From: Sulfuriferula sp047300855
GTDB taxonomy: Bacteria; Pseudomonadota; Gammaproteobacteria; Burkholderiales; Sulfuriferulaceae
NCBI RefSeq assembly: GCF_047300855.1
Contig: NZ_CP170197.1
Coordinates: forward strand, 1,798,001-1,862,000
Reading direction: 5' to 3'
Length of the DNA stretch: 64,000 nt
Shown: positions 43,563 to 52,665 of the stretch, piece after piece
Layout of the letters: the number at the start of each line of letters is the position of its first letter
Position numbering within the stretch: the first letter of the stretch is position 1
Made by a program: the position numbers and the translations under genes
Notes under the pieces: model-generated
What the model saw: only the letters and a program-made list of their open reading frames with translations
What the model was told of the DNA's origin: nothing
Database searches by the model: none

Positions 43563-44515
43563 GCTTCACGGTCTAGTTGTGCCAGAAAATTGCTCAGCTC
43601 AGCGGGAAGTGGCGCTTCCAGGACCAACATCTCGCCGCTGAGGGGATGTTTGATACTGACCCGGTGCGCATGCAAAAACATGCGCTTGAGCCCGGTCTTG
43701 GCGAGCACCTTGTTGCGCGGGAAATCCCCGTATTTATCATCTCCGGCAATCGGAAAGCCGGCGTGGGCCAGATGCACCCGGATTTGATGTGTGCGCCCGG
43801 TTTTCAGTTCGGCTTCCAGCAGACTGAAGTCCGCCCAGTTACGCTGCAGCCGAAACACGGTATGCGCAGACTGCCCATTCGCACTTGCCAGTACGCGCCG
43901 CTCGCCCTCGGCATTGAGATATTTGTGTAACGGCTGTTTGATATGACGCAGCGCATCGCTCCAGCGTCCGAGAACCAGGGCAAAATAACGCTTGTCCATC
44001 TGATTGGCGCGCATCATGTCGTGCAGAGCCACCAATGCACTGCGCTTGGTCGCCAGCATCAGCACACCCGAGGTTTCCCGGTCCAGGCGATGGGCAAGTT
44101 CGAGAAAGCGCTGCTCCGGCATTTCCAGCCGCAATTGCTCGATCACCCCCAGACTGACACCGCTGCCGCCATGCACTGCCATGCCCGCTGGCTTGTCGAG
44201 CACCAGCAGACCCTCATGATGGTAAAGGATGCGTTCGACCAGACGAATACCGCCTTTAGGCAAAACTGTCGGCCGAACAATTTGCGGTGCTGCTACGCGG
44301 ATGGGCGGAATACGAATCTCATCCCCCAGTTCCAGTTTGCGCGCGGCATCCACCCTTCCCTTGTTCACCCTTACCTCACCGCTCCGCAAAATACGGTACA
44401 GGTGACTTTTGGGAACCCCCTTCAGGTGGCGCGCCAGAAAGTTGTCTACACGCTGCCCGGCTCCAGATTCGTCAACTTTGAGGTATGTGACAGATTCTTT
44501 GCGTAAATCATTCAT
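43559..44515 (-). CDS. rluC: 23S rRNA pseudouridine synthase RluC
   Basis: A 318-residue enzyme with an N-terminal S4 domain (RVDNFLARHLKGVPKSHLYR) and the RluA-type catalytic core with HRLDRETSGVLMLA, where the Asp is the nucleophile, and GRTHQIRVHLAH near the end. RluC modifies 23S rRNA at positions 955, 2504 and 2580 in E. coli. ATG at 44515 is preferred; the frame is open to 44572. rluC lies divergently beside rne, as in E. coli. Confidence 0.94.
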   Translation of the reverse strand: MNDLRKESVTYLKVDESGAGQRVDNFLARHLKGVPKSHLYRILRSGEVRVNKGRVDAARKLELGDEIRIPPIRVAAPQIVRPTVLPKGGIRLVERILYHHEGLLVLDKPAGMAVHGGSGVSLGVIEQLRLEMPEQRFLELAHRLDRETSGVLMLATKRSALVALHDMMRANQMDKRYFALVLGRWSDALRHIKQPLHKYLNAEGERRVLASANGQSAHTVFRLQRNWADFSLLEAELKTGRTHQIRVHLAHAGFPIAGDDKYGDFPRNKVLAKTGLKRMFLHAHRVSIKHPLSGEMLVLEAPLPAELSNFLAQLDREA

Positions 44516-44941
44516 TTTGCATATACTACTGTCGCAATCTGTGACGTTTTCCAGGCTGGATTTATCTGGCAAATGACGGAATAACCTGCGTCCAGAGGCA
44601 AAATTAGCCGGTTAATTTCGCTCACCGGATGCATGTCCCGACACATCGCGCCTGCTTTAGTTTGCACCGCCATGTTTAGAGACCCGAAGCCGTTCAGAGA
44701 CGCCAAGAGGCGCATGGACGCCGCATTAAAAAGTAGCGATGGTAAAGCATAAGCGCGCGAAACGCACCCTTAGATTTCCAGCAGATGAGCGATTCATCTG
44801 CCTAACGATAAACCGCCACGCCCGACTAACCTGGTTGTCCAAATGACTGAAATTCCAGACTAAATCACCCGTGCCGCACACCGCGCAGACCGCGCGGCGG
44901 TTTGTCGTCCCGTGTCTATCGCGCGCGGGAGAACAAACATC
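44516..44941 (+). promoter_or_regulatory. rluC-rne intergenic region and long rne leader
   Basis: A 426-base region without a gene between the divergent rluC and rne. A clear hairpin GCAGATGA-GCGAT-TCATCTGC lies at 44781-44801, and GC-rich pairing is possible near 44881-44905 (CCGCGCAG..., GCGGCGG). GGGAGAACA at the end is the rne ribosome site. In E. coli the rne 5' UTR hairpins mediate feedback control by RNase E; a like role here is inferred. No promoter is assigned. Confidence 0.5.
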
Positions 44942-47689
44942 ATGAAACGCATGTTATTTAATGCGACACAGGCCGAGGAACTCCGTGTCGCCATTGTCGA
45001 TGGTCAAAAACTCGTAGACCTCGATATTGAATCAGCCAGCAAGGAACAACGCAAAAGCAACATCTACAAGGGCATTGTCACCCGTGTCGAGCCCAGCCTC
45101 GAGGCGGCCTTTATCGATTACGGTGCTGATCGTCACGGCTTTTTGCCATTCAAGGAAGTCTCTCGCGCCTGCTTCGTGAACAACGTCGCCGATGTGGCAC
45201 GTGCGCGCATTCAGGATGTGCTGCGCGAAGGCCAGGAAATCATCGTCCAGGTGGAAAAGGACGAACGCGGCAATAAAGGCGCAGCCCTCACGACCTACAT
45301 CAGCCTGGCTGGACGCTATCTGGTACTGATGCCCAATAATCCCCGTGGCGGTGGCGTATCGCGCCGCATCGAGGGTGAAGAGCGCAACGAACTTCGCGAT
45401 GTGATGGCGCAACTGGAAATCCCGTCCGGCATGAGCATCATTGCCCGCACCGCCGGTATCGGACGCGGTGTGGAAGAACTGCAGTGGGACCTGAACTATC
45501 TGCTGCAACTCTGGAACGCCATCGATTCCGCTGCCAACAGCCAGAAAGGCGCTTTCCTGATTTACCAGGAAAGCAGCCTGGTGATTCGCGCCATCCGCGA
45601 CTATTTCCAGCCTGACATTGGCGAAATCCTGATCGATACTGAAGAAGTATTCGAGCAGGCACAGCAGTTCATGAGCCACGTCATGCCGGGCAACGTGCAC
45701 AAGGTCAAACTGTACAAGGACGACGTGCCGCTGTTCTCGCGCTTCCAGATCGAACACCAGATCGAGTCCGCCTACTCGCGCGAAGTGACCCTGCCTTCCG
45801 GCGGCGCCATCGTGATCGACCACACCGAAGCGCTGGTGTCGGTGGACGTCAACTCGGCGCGCTCCACGCGCGGCACGGATATCGAACAGACTGCCTATAA
45901 CACCAACCTGGAAGCCGCTGAGGAAGTTGCCCGCCAATTGCGCTTGCGCGACCTGGGGGGGCTGATCGTGATCGATTTCATCGACATGGAAAACCAGCGC
46001 AACCAGCGTGAGGTGGAAAACCGATTGCGTGACTCGCTGCACTATGATCGTGCGCGCGTGCAATTCGGCAAGATTTCCAAATTCGGCCTGATGGAACTGT
46101 CACGCCAGCGTCTGCAGCCGTCGCTGGGCGAATCCAGCCACCAGCCTTGCCCGCGTTGCAGCGGTACCGGCTTCATCCGCGGCATTGAATCCACCGCCCT
46201 GCATATTCTGCGCATCATCCAGGAAGATGCGATGAAGGAAAACACCGGCGCAATTCATGCTCAGATTCCGGTAGATGTGGCAACTTTCCTGCTCAACGAG
46301 AAGCGCTCCGACATCTTCGCCATCGAATCCCGGCTCAAGGTCAATGTGCTGTTGATCCCCAATATTCACTTGGTGACGCCGCATTACAAGATCACACGTC
46401 TGCGTCATGACGAGCTCAACCAGCACGACATCACTATCCCCAGCTATAAACTGGCAGATGCCATTGAAGACGTTTCGCCCTCTGAAACGCGCAAGGAAAA
46501 CAAGCCTGCGCCACAAGTTCCTGCTGTGCGCGGCATCACACCGGCGCAACCGGCTCCTATCATTGAACAAAAAGCCGCACCCCAGGTTAATATTCAGGCC
46601 GAATCCAAATCCGGCCTGATAGGGCGCATTTTCGGATGGCTGCAGCGCATCGGTGAAGAAAAACCGTCTCAGCCCGTCGTAGCCCAGCAACCCGCCGAAC
46701 CCGTGCGCGAGCCACGCGAAACGCGCGGACGTGGCCGTCAGCGCGGTGAACGCACCGAGCGCCCGCAACGCCCCGCCGTCGAAGTACAGGAACGCGCTCC
46801 CCGTGCCGAACGTACTGAACGCCCACCGCGTCCCGAACGCACGCCGCGTCCGGAACGTCAGGCAGCCGAACGGCCCGCCACACCGGCAGACAGCGCTCAA
46901 AAGCCCGAGCAAACCCGCAAACCTCGCCAGCAACAGCCGCGTACGCCGAAACCCGCCGGCGAGGAAGCGGCTGCAAATGTCGTTGCCGAAACCGCTACCC
47001 CGCCTCAAGGGACTGCAACACCTGAAACCGGGAATGGTGAAACCCGCAGCCGTCGCGGTCGTCGTGGCGGACGACGCGAGCGTCGCCCGGAACAGGATCA
47101 GGCTGCTCCAGCGGCCGGCACGGTTAGCACCCAGACCGACAGCGCTGAAGCTCCAACAAGTGCTGAAACGATGATGGCGCAGCCGGTCGTGACGCCTCGC
47201 AGCGAGCCGGTTCCTGCCACCATAACACCCCCTCAGAGCACGAGCATCACTGCGCCTGCCGAGCCTGCCAGCCCGGCACTGATGGAAACCGGCACCGTTT
47301 CCGTGGCTCCTGCAACCACTCCTGTAGTACCCAAAGCAGAGATAGTAAAAGCCACCATGCCGGTGGAAAAGCTACTCAGTGAAATGCTCGCTCCTTCGCC
47401 TGCTGCGGCCCAACTGCAACAGGTTGAAACGCAGCCCAAACCGGCGGAAGCAAGCGTCACCGAAGCTCCACAACAAGCGCCGCGCAGGCGTCGTGAGCCG
47501 CTGGCAACGGTTGCTGACATACCGGTGGAACTGATGCAGGTGGAAACGAAGAATTCCGTCACGGCTACTGCGGAAAGTGCCAATGAATCGGGCAATCCGG
47601 CTCCCAAGATGCGCCCGCCAAGACGCGCCTCAATGCAGCAACAGCCTGCTCAGGAAGCGCCTCTGCAACAGATAGAAACACGGCAATAA
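44942..47689 (+). CDS. rne: Ribonuclease E
   Basis: Endoribonuclease of 915 residues organising mRNA decay and rRNA/tRNA processing. The catalytic half begins MKRMLFNATQAEELRVA with an S1 domain, has the metal-binding DVNSARSTRGTDIEQ and IVIDFIDMENQRN, and the Zn-link CPRCSGTGF. The tail (from about residue 520) is disordered: Pro, Ala and Gln-rich, with an arginine-rich block (ETRGRGRQRGERTERPQRP; RSRRGRRGGRRERRPEQ) that should bind RNA and partners. ATG at 44942 follows GGGAGAACA; the frame upstream to 44912 is not used. Confidence 0.97.
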   Translation: MKRMLFNATQAEELRVAIVDGQKLVDLDIESASKEQRKSNIYKGIVTRVEPSLEAAFIDYGADRHGFLPFKEVSRACFVNNVADVARARIQDVLREGQEIIVQVEKDERGNKGAALTTYISLAGRYLVLMPNNPRGGGVSRRIEGEERNELRDVMAQLEIPSGMSIIARTAGIGRGVEELQWDLNYLLQLWNAIDSAANSQKGAFLIYQESSLVIRAIRDYFQPDIGEILIDTEEVFEQAQQFMSHVMPGNVHKVKLYKDDVPLFSRFQIEHQIESAYSREVTLPSGGAIVIDHTEALVSVDVNSARSTRGTDIEQTAYNTNLEAAEEVARQLRLRDLGGLIVIDFIDMENQRNQREVENRLRDSLHYDRARVQFGKISKFGLMELSRQRLQPSLGESSHQPCPRCSGTGFIRGIESTALHILRIIQEDAMKENTGAIHAQIPVDVATFLLNEKRSDIFAIESRLKVNVLLIPNIHLVTPHYKITRLRHDELNQHDITIPSYKLADAIEDVSPSETRKENKPAPQVPAVRGITPAQPAPIIEQKAAPQVNIQAESKSGLIGRIFGWLQRIGEEKPSQPVVAQQPAEPVREPRETRGRGRQRGERTERPQRPAVEVQERAPRAERTERPPRPERTPRPERQAAERPATPADSAQKPEQTRKPRQQQPRTPKPAGEEAAANVVAETATPPQGTATPETGNGETRSRRGRRGGRRERRPEQDQAAPAAGTVSTQTDSAEAPTSAETMMAQPVVTPRSEPVPATITPPQSTSITAPAEPASPALMETGTVSVAPATTPVVPKAEIVKATMPVEKLLSEMLAPSPAAAQLQQVETQPKPAEASVTEAPQQAPRRRREPLATVADIPVELMQVETKNSVTATAESANESGNPAPKMRPPRRASMQQQPAQEAPLQQIETRQ

Positions 47690-47713
47690 ATAAGCAGCAA
47701 GGTAGTCAATACT

Positions 47714-47756
47714 AAAACAGGAGATGGCCGATTTTGGTCATCTCCTGTTTTTTTTG
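47714..47756 (+). terminator. Rho-independent terminator after rne
   Basis: Stem AAAACAGGAGATG / CATCTCCTGTTTT with an imperfect inner part and loop around GATTTTG, then eight T. It begins 25 bases after the rne stop and would end the rne transcript efficiently. Confidence 0.93.
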
Positions 47757-47888
47757 GTTCTTCCCTCCCGCTTTCGCGTCCCGCAGAAAGCGCTGAGACT
47801 CGGCAGTTACCTTGAGACTACACACCCACTCGAAAGCACCTCCGGCAAGTGCCTGTCAGTTCCTGCCAAAGTTCATGCCTAATCCACG
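47757..47888. other. Intergenic stretch after rne, no feature seen
   Basis: A 132-base gap between the rne terminator and the convergent phosphatase gene. It contains a GC-rich mixed sequence and no supported gene, promoter or second terminator. Confidence 0.4.
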
Positions 47889-48389
47889 TCAGGCTGACTG
47901 GGCGCCCTGTCTCTCCATGATTGCTTTGAGCAACCCTTGGGCGGCATCCTCGACCATATCCAGCGTCTGATCAAACCCCTGTTGCCCGCCATAGTAGGGA
48001 TCGGGCACATCCAGATTGGGGAAACGCCTGCTGAAACTCAATAGCAATCGAATTTTGTGGTGGTGCCTGGCATTGGCACGCCGCGTGAGGTTGTTCAGAT
48101 TCTGTTTATCCATCGCCAGGATATAGTCGAAGCGCTCGAAATCGCTATCCTGCACCTGCCGGCCACGCAACCCACTGATATCATAACCGTGGCTTAGCGC
48201 AGTGCGCTGGGCACGAAGATCCGGCGCATCACCCACGTGATAATCGTGGGTACCCGCTGAATCAATCAAAATTTGCGTCTCCAGTCCAGCGCTTTGTACG
48301 GTTTTAGCGAAAGCGCCTTCCGCCATGGGTGAACGACAGATATTGCCCATACAGACAAAAAGTACCGATGTTGGGTTGCTCGCATTCAT
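47889..48389 (-). CDS. Low-molecular-weight protein tyrosine phosphatase
   Basis: A 166-residue LMW-PTP. The P loop is LFVCMGNICRSPMAEGAF (C-x5-R-S), and the general-acid Asp is in VPDPYYGGQQGFDQTLDM. Relatives dephosphorylate tyrosine kinases of capsule synthesis (Wzb/Etp) or have other targets; no capsule genes are nearby. ATG at 48389 (MNASNPTS) is preferred, though no good Shine-Dalgarno is visible and the frame is open upstream to 48428. Confidence 0.92.
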   Translation of the reverse strand: MNASNPTSVLFVCMGNICRSPMAEGAFAKTVQSAGLETQILIDSAGTHDYHVGDAPDLRAQRTALSHGYDISGLRGRQVQDSDFERFDYILAMDKQNLNNLTRRANARHHHKIRLLLSFSRRFPNLDVPDPYYGGQQGFDQTLDMVEDAAQGLLKAIMERQGAQSA

Positions 48390-48544
48390 ATATTTTCGGG
48401 TTCTTGTTACGTAGTTTGATTGTTGCATTGTACTGCGCCTCTCAATAAAAATTCAGTCCGCTCATTTCAGCAATCCATATGCGGAATCATCAAGGCCGCT
48501 CTTGTATAATGCCGGGTTAGCCGGCATCTCCTTTGTTACCGAAA

Positions 48545-50122
48545 ATGACCATCTTTGACTCCGAAATCCAGCGTCGACGCACCTTTGCCATTATTTCCCA
48601 CCCGGACGCAGGTAAAACCACGCTGACCGAAAAACTGCTGTGGTTCGGCGGCGCGATCCAGGTCGCGGGCGAAGTGCGCGCGCGTAAAGCCAGCCGCCAC
48701 GCCACTTCGGACTGGATGGAACTGGAAAAACAGCGCGGCATTTCAGTCACCTCCTCGGTCATGCAGTTCCCCTACCGGGAACACATCATCAATCTGCTGG
48801 ACACGCCCGGCCACGAGGATTTTTCCGAAGATACCTACCGCACGCTCACCGCCGTGGACTCGGCGGTGATGGTGATCGACTCGGTCAACGGTGTCGAAGC
48901 GCAGACCATCAAGTTGCTCAACGTGTGCCGTATGCACGACACGCCCATCATCACCTTCATCAACAAGCTCGACCGCGAGGGTCGCCCACCCATCGAACTG
49001 CTCGACGAAATCGAATCGGTACTGGGCATGCAATGCGCTCCGATGACCTGGCCAATCAGCATGGGCAAACGTTTCCGCGGCGTCTATCACCTCTACGACG
49101 ACACGGTACTGGTATTCGATCCGCATGCCGACAAGGGCACCAGCGAGATCATCAAAGGTCTGGACAACCCGCGCCTGGATGAGTTCATCGGCCGCGACCA
49201 GTCCGAGGAGCTGCGCATGGAAGTGGAACTGGTACGCGGTGCATCGCACACCTTCGATTCAGCCGCCTATCACGCCGGCAAACAGACCCCGGTGCTGTTC
49301 GGTTCGGCAGTCAACAATTTCGGCGTGCAGATGATGCTTGACGCGATCGTAGACTTGTCGCCGCCGCCTCAACCGCGCGCCACTGAAACCCGTCTGGTAC
49401 AACCCAGCGAGCCCAAGTTTTCCGGCTTCGTGTTCAAGATCCAGGCCAATATGGACCCCAAGCACCGCGACCGCATCGCGTTTCTGCGCGTGTGCTCCGG
49501 ACGCTTCGACCGCGGCATGAAAATCAAGCAAGTCTCCAGCGGCAAGTTCATGGCGGTGAACAATGCCATCACCTTCATGGCGCAAGATCGCAATACTGCG
49601 GATGAGGCGTATGCCGGCGACATCATCGGCATTCCCAACCACGGCACCATCCGCCTGGGTGATACTTTCAGCGAAACCGAAAACCTCAAGTTCACCGGGA
49701 TACCCTCGTTCGCGCCAGAGTTTTTCCGCAAGGCACGCATCAAAAATCCGCTGAAAATGAAGCAGCTGCAGAAAGGCTTGCAGCAGCTCGCTGAAGAAGG
49801 CGCCACGCAATTGTTTCGGCCGATTTCCTCCAATGACCTGATTCTGGGCGCGGTCGGCACCCTGCAATTCGACGTGGTGGCGCATCGGCTGGAATTCGAA
49901 TACGGCGTGGACGTACTGTTCGAAGGCTGCGAATACGCCACCGCCCGCTGGCTGCGCGGCTCCGAAGCCGACCTCAAGCAACTGGTGGATAAATACGGTT
50001 TCAACGTCGCCCTGGACGGCGCAAATCAGTACGTTTACCTGGCGCCCAACCGGGTCAACCTGACCATGACGCAGGAACGCTTCCCGGACGTCAGATTCCT
50101 GGAAACACGGGAAATCTATTGA
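48545..50122 (+). CDS. prfC: Peptide chain release factor 3
   Basis: GTPase of 525 residues that removes RF1/RF2 from ribosomes. G1 is SHPDAGKTTLTEKLL, G3 DTPGHEDF and G4 NKLDREG; domains II and III follow with FKIQANMDPKHRDR. The end GANQYVYLAPNRVNLTM is family-typical. ATG at 48545 (MTIFDSEIQRRRTF) is used; a TTG four codons upstream is less likely. An inverted repeat follows the stop. Confidence 0.97.
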   Translation: MTIFDSEIQRRRTFAIISHPDAGKTTLTEKLLWFGGAIQVAGEVRARKASRHATSDWMELEKQRGISVTSSVMQFPYREHIINLLDTPGHEDFSEDTYRTLTAVDSAVMVIDSVNGVEAQTIKLLNVCRMHDTPIITFINKLDREGRPPIELLDEIESVLGMQCAPMTWPISMGKRFRGVYHLYDDTVLVFDPHADKGTSEIIKGLDNPRLDEFIGRDQSEELRMEVELVRGASHTFDSAAYHAGKQTPVLFGSAVNNFGVQMMLDAIVDLSPPPQPRATETRLVQPSEPKFSGFVFKIQANMDPKHRDRIAFLRVCSGRFDRGMKIKQVSSGKFMAVNNAITFMAQDRNTADEAYAGDIIGIPNHGTIRLGDTFSETENLKFTGIPSFAPEFFRKARIKNPLKMKQLQKGLQQLAEEGATQLFRPISSNDLILGAVGTLQFDVVAHRLEFEYGVDVLFEGCEYATARWLRGSEADLKQLVDKYGFNVALDGANQYVYLAPNRVNLTMTQERFPDVRFLETREIY

Positions 50123-50134
50123 ACTTCAACATCC

Positions 50135-50208
50135 AGCCACGCAGGACACCGAGGGCACAGAGAGCGTATGTCCGGTTTTCCTGTGTGGACTCGCTGTCCT
50201 CCGTGGCT
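50135..50208. repeat. Inverted repeat of the CACAGAGG family after prfC
   Basis: AGCCACGCAGGACACCG (50135-50151) and CGCTGTCCTCCGTGGCT (50192-50208) pair at 15 of 17 positions, with GAGGGCACAGAGAGCG inside the left half. Same family as the element between dnaK and dnaJ. It fills nearly all of the gap to the flavoprotein gene. Confidence 0.7.
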
Positions 50209-50222
50209 AAATATCTTCCCTG

Positions 50223-51437
50223 ATGAATCCCACGGATTACGACGTCATCGTCATCGGCGCCGGTGCGGCGGGCATGATGTGTGCCGCCCAGGCCGGGCAG
50301 CGCGGCCGGCGCGTGCTGCTGATCGATCATGCCGCCAAAATTGGCGAGCGCATCCGCATTTCCGGCGGCGGGCGCTGCAATTTCACCAATCGCAACATCA
50401 GCGCAGAAAACTTCCTGTCGCAGAATCCGCATTTCGCGCGCTCTGCCCTCGCCCGCTATTCGCAGTTCGACTTCATCAAGCTGGTGCAACGCTACCGCAT
50501 CGCCTATCACGAGAAAACGCTGGGGCAACTGTTCTGCGATGATTCCGCGCGCCAGATTATCGATATGCTGCGCGCCGAATGCGACGCCGGTGGTGTGCAA
50601 TGGGCGCAGCCGTACAGCGTGCACAGCATCGAACGAATTGACGACAACGGCCTGCGTTTTGAACTCGTGACGGATCACAGCACGTTGCGCTGCCAGTCGC
50701 TGGTGATCGCCAGCGGCGGACTGGCGATACCAAAACTGGGCGCCACGCCGTTCGGCTACAAGGTAGCAGAGCAATTCAAGCTGCCGGTCATCGCACCCAA
50801 ACCTGCACTGGTGCCACTGGCATTGGCCCCGGAAACGCTTGCGCCATTGGAGGCACTGGCCGGCGCATCGCTGGATGTTGCCACTCATTGTGAAAATCAG
50901 CCCGGCGAATTCCGTGAGAGCATGCTGATTACCCATCGCGGTCTATCAGGGCCGGCGATCCTGCAAGTTTCCAGCTACTGGCAGATGCAGGAATACGGCG
51001 GCGGAAAAAAACTGCCCATCGTCATCGACCTTCTGCCCGGCGTAAATGCCGCCGACTGGATCGCACCACACCGCCACAGCAAGATCACGCTCGCCAGCCT
51101 GCTTGCCGAACATTTACCCAAACGCTTTGCCCAGGAATGGTGTGCGCTGCACAACTGGACCAAACCGTTGGCAGAGCATTCCAGGCGCGATCTTGATAGC
51201 ATGATTTCAACACTGAAAAGCTGGACACTCATGCCTGCCGGTACACTCGGTTACGCCAAAGCCGAAGTCACGCTGGGTGGTGTGGATACCAATGCCCTGT
51301 CATCCAAAACCATGGAAACCAAAACCATATCGGGGCTCTATTTCATCGGCGAGGTGGTCGATGTAACGGGTTGGCTGGGCGGCTATAATTTCCAGTGGGC
51401 ATGGTCGTCTGGCTGGGTGGCGGGGCAATATGCATAA
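50223..51437 (+). CDS. FAD-dependent oxidoreductase, HI0933/BaiN/YhiN family
   Basis: A 404-residue flavoprotein. FAD binding starts at DVIVIGAGAAGMMCAAQAGQR (GxGxxG), then the family motif KIGERIRISGGGRCNFTN. The C-terminal GLYFIGEVVDVTGWLGGYNFQWAWSSG binds the FAD pyrophosphate. BaiN relatives reduce bile acids, but the family as a whole has no general substrate, so no activity is named. ATG at 50223 lies 14 bases after the inverted repeat. Confidence 0.92.
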   Translation: MNPTDYDVIVIGAGAAGMMCAAQAGQRGRRVLLIDHAAKIGERIRISGGGRCNFTNRNISAENFLSQNPHFARSALARYSQFDFIKLVQRYRIAYHEKTLGQLFCDDSARQIIDMLRAECDAGGVQWAQPYSVHSIERIDDNGLRFELVTDHSTLRCQSLVIASGGLAIPKLGATPFGYKVAEQFKLPVIAPKPALVPLALAPETLAPLEALAGASLDVATHCENQPGEFRESMLITHRGLSGPAILQVSSYWQMQEYGGGKKLPIVIDLLPGVNAADWIAPHRHSKITLASLLAEHLPKRFAQEWCALHNWTKPLAEHSRRDLDSMISTLKSWTLMPAGTLGYAKAEVTLGGVDTNALSSKTMETKTISGLYFIGEVVDVTGWLGGYNFQWAWSSGWVAGQYA

Positions 51438-51631
51438 CCGGACGCTTGGCTATCGCTTTTTTCGCCACGGAACCATGACGGCGAAAAAGGCTCTGAACCA
51501 ATTCGGCCGGTCAACTCTCGACAATAATTTGAATGCGCTCCAAAGCGCTCACGCGTGCATGCATCGCAACGACAATACATCCAGGCTAGTTCACAGGCTG
51601 TTTTTACCCGCAGTGCAATTGGTGGCAGGAA
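51438..51631. other. Intergenic stretch, no feature seen
   Basis: A 194-base gap between two plus-strand genes. It includes frames of fewer than 70 codons that look non-coding. No hairpin or promoter stood out. The following gene's ribosome site GGCAGGAA lies at its end. Confidence 0.4.
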
Positions 51632-52594
51632 TTGAGCAGTAAACCAGTGAGTGCAAAACCCCAGGAAAACTCGCCTTCAGATCAGGCTGGAGGGCTGGTA
51701 TTCGCATGGGAAATTCCACCTCCCAGAGCGCGATACTGGGAAATTCACATCAGCCGCAACACGCTGATTGCTGTCATTGCATCCCTGCTCTTGCACGCGA
51801 TACTGCTGTTTGCATTAAAGCAGGAGCATGTGCGGATCGAGTCGCCTTCCGATAAAAACATGCAAGGGCCGCTGGTAGTGCAGTTATCGCCCCGTGAGAG
51901 TACCAAAATCGTTCCGGGACATTCAAATCCTGAGCCTGTGCCACCAACTAAAAAACCCATTGTGCGACCCAGGCCCCAACCCAGGCAGCACATCAGCAAA
52001 CCCAAGCCACACGCCCGTGTCAGCCCTCGCCACGAGACCGTGCCTACACCTGTCATGACAGCGCCAAAATCAGCGCTGGACACCCATGCCGTGCCCCCCG
52101 TGCCGGACACCACAGCGCCATCTACTGCGCCTCCTACCGATATGGCAAGTTATATCAATGCTGTCCGGGCGCGTCGTGAGGCTGCCGAGCAGGCCAATGC
52201 AGAATCCGGCACCAGCCACACCCCGACTCCGGATGAAATCAGATCGGCCAATATCGAGCGCAATCTGCGGCCGGCGGGCGGCGCCAACGGCGTATTCCAG
52301 ATTCTCAGCATGGGCGTGCGCACTGCCCAGTTCTCTTTCCGCGGCTGGACCACCGACTCCAGCAATTTTCAAAAGCAGGTCATTAATGTCGACGCCGGGC
52401 TCAACGGCGATATAGAACGCGCCATCGTCCGCAGGATGATCGAAGTGATACGCCAGTATTACCAAGGCGATTTTAATTGGGAATCGCAGCGCCTCAACCG
52501 TGTGGTCGTGCTGTCGGCACGCAAGAAAGACACGGCGGGACTGGAGGATTTCTTAATGAAAGAGTTTTTTAAAGCCGATGGCGAGCAACGTTAG
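51632..52594 (+). CDS. TonB-like membrane-anchored protein of unknown role
   Basis: A 320-residue protein with a cytoplasmic start, one membrane helix (NTLIAVIASLLLHAILLFAL) and a long Pro/Lys/His-rich periplasmic linker (PPTKKPIVRPRPQPRQHISK), as in TonB or TolA. The C-terminal 120 residues (NIERNLRPAGGANGVFQILSM, FSFRGWTTDSSNFQ) are folded but do not look like a standard TonB domain. No exbB or exbD is adjacent. The start is uncertain: TTG at 51632 has GGCAGGAA close by, and GTG at 51647 is possible. Confidence 0.7.
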   Translation: MSSKPVSAKPQENSPSDQAGGLVFAWEIPPPRARYWEIHISRNTLIAVIASLLLHAILLFALKQEHVRIESPSDKNMQGPLVVQLSPRESTKIVPGHSNPEPVPPTKKPIVRPRPQPRQHISKPKPHARVSPRHETVPTPVMTAPKSALDTHAVPPVPDTTAPSTAPPTDMASYINAVRARREAAEQANAESGTSHTPTPDEIRSANIERNLRPAGGANGVFQILSMGVRTAQFSFRGWTTDSSNFQKQVINVDAGLNGDIERAIVRRMIEVIRQYYQGDFNWESQRLNRVVVLSARKKDTAGLEDFLMKEFFKADGEQR

Positions 52595-52665
52595 TAATCA
52601 TGGCAGGTCAGTAGTACGCTAGAACCAGCTAACCGATCGCCAAATTTCGAACACTGAGAATCACC

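Noticed and set aside
45032..47008. Two minus-strand open frames within rne
   Set aside because: Antisense shadows; rne itself is unmistakable.
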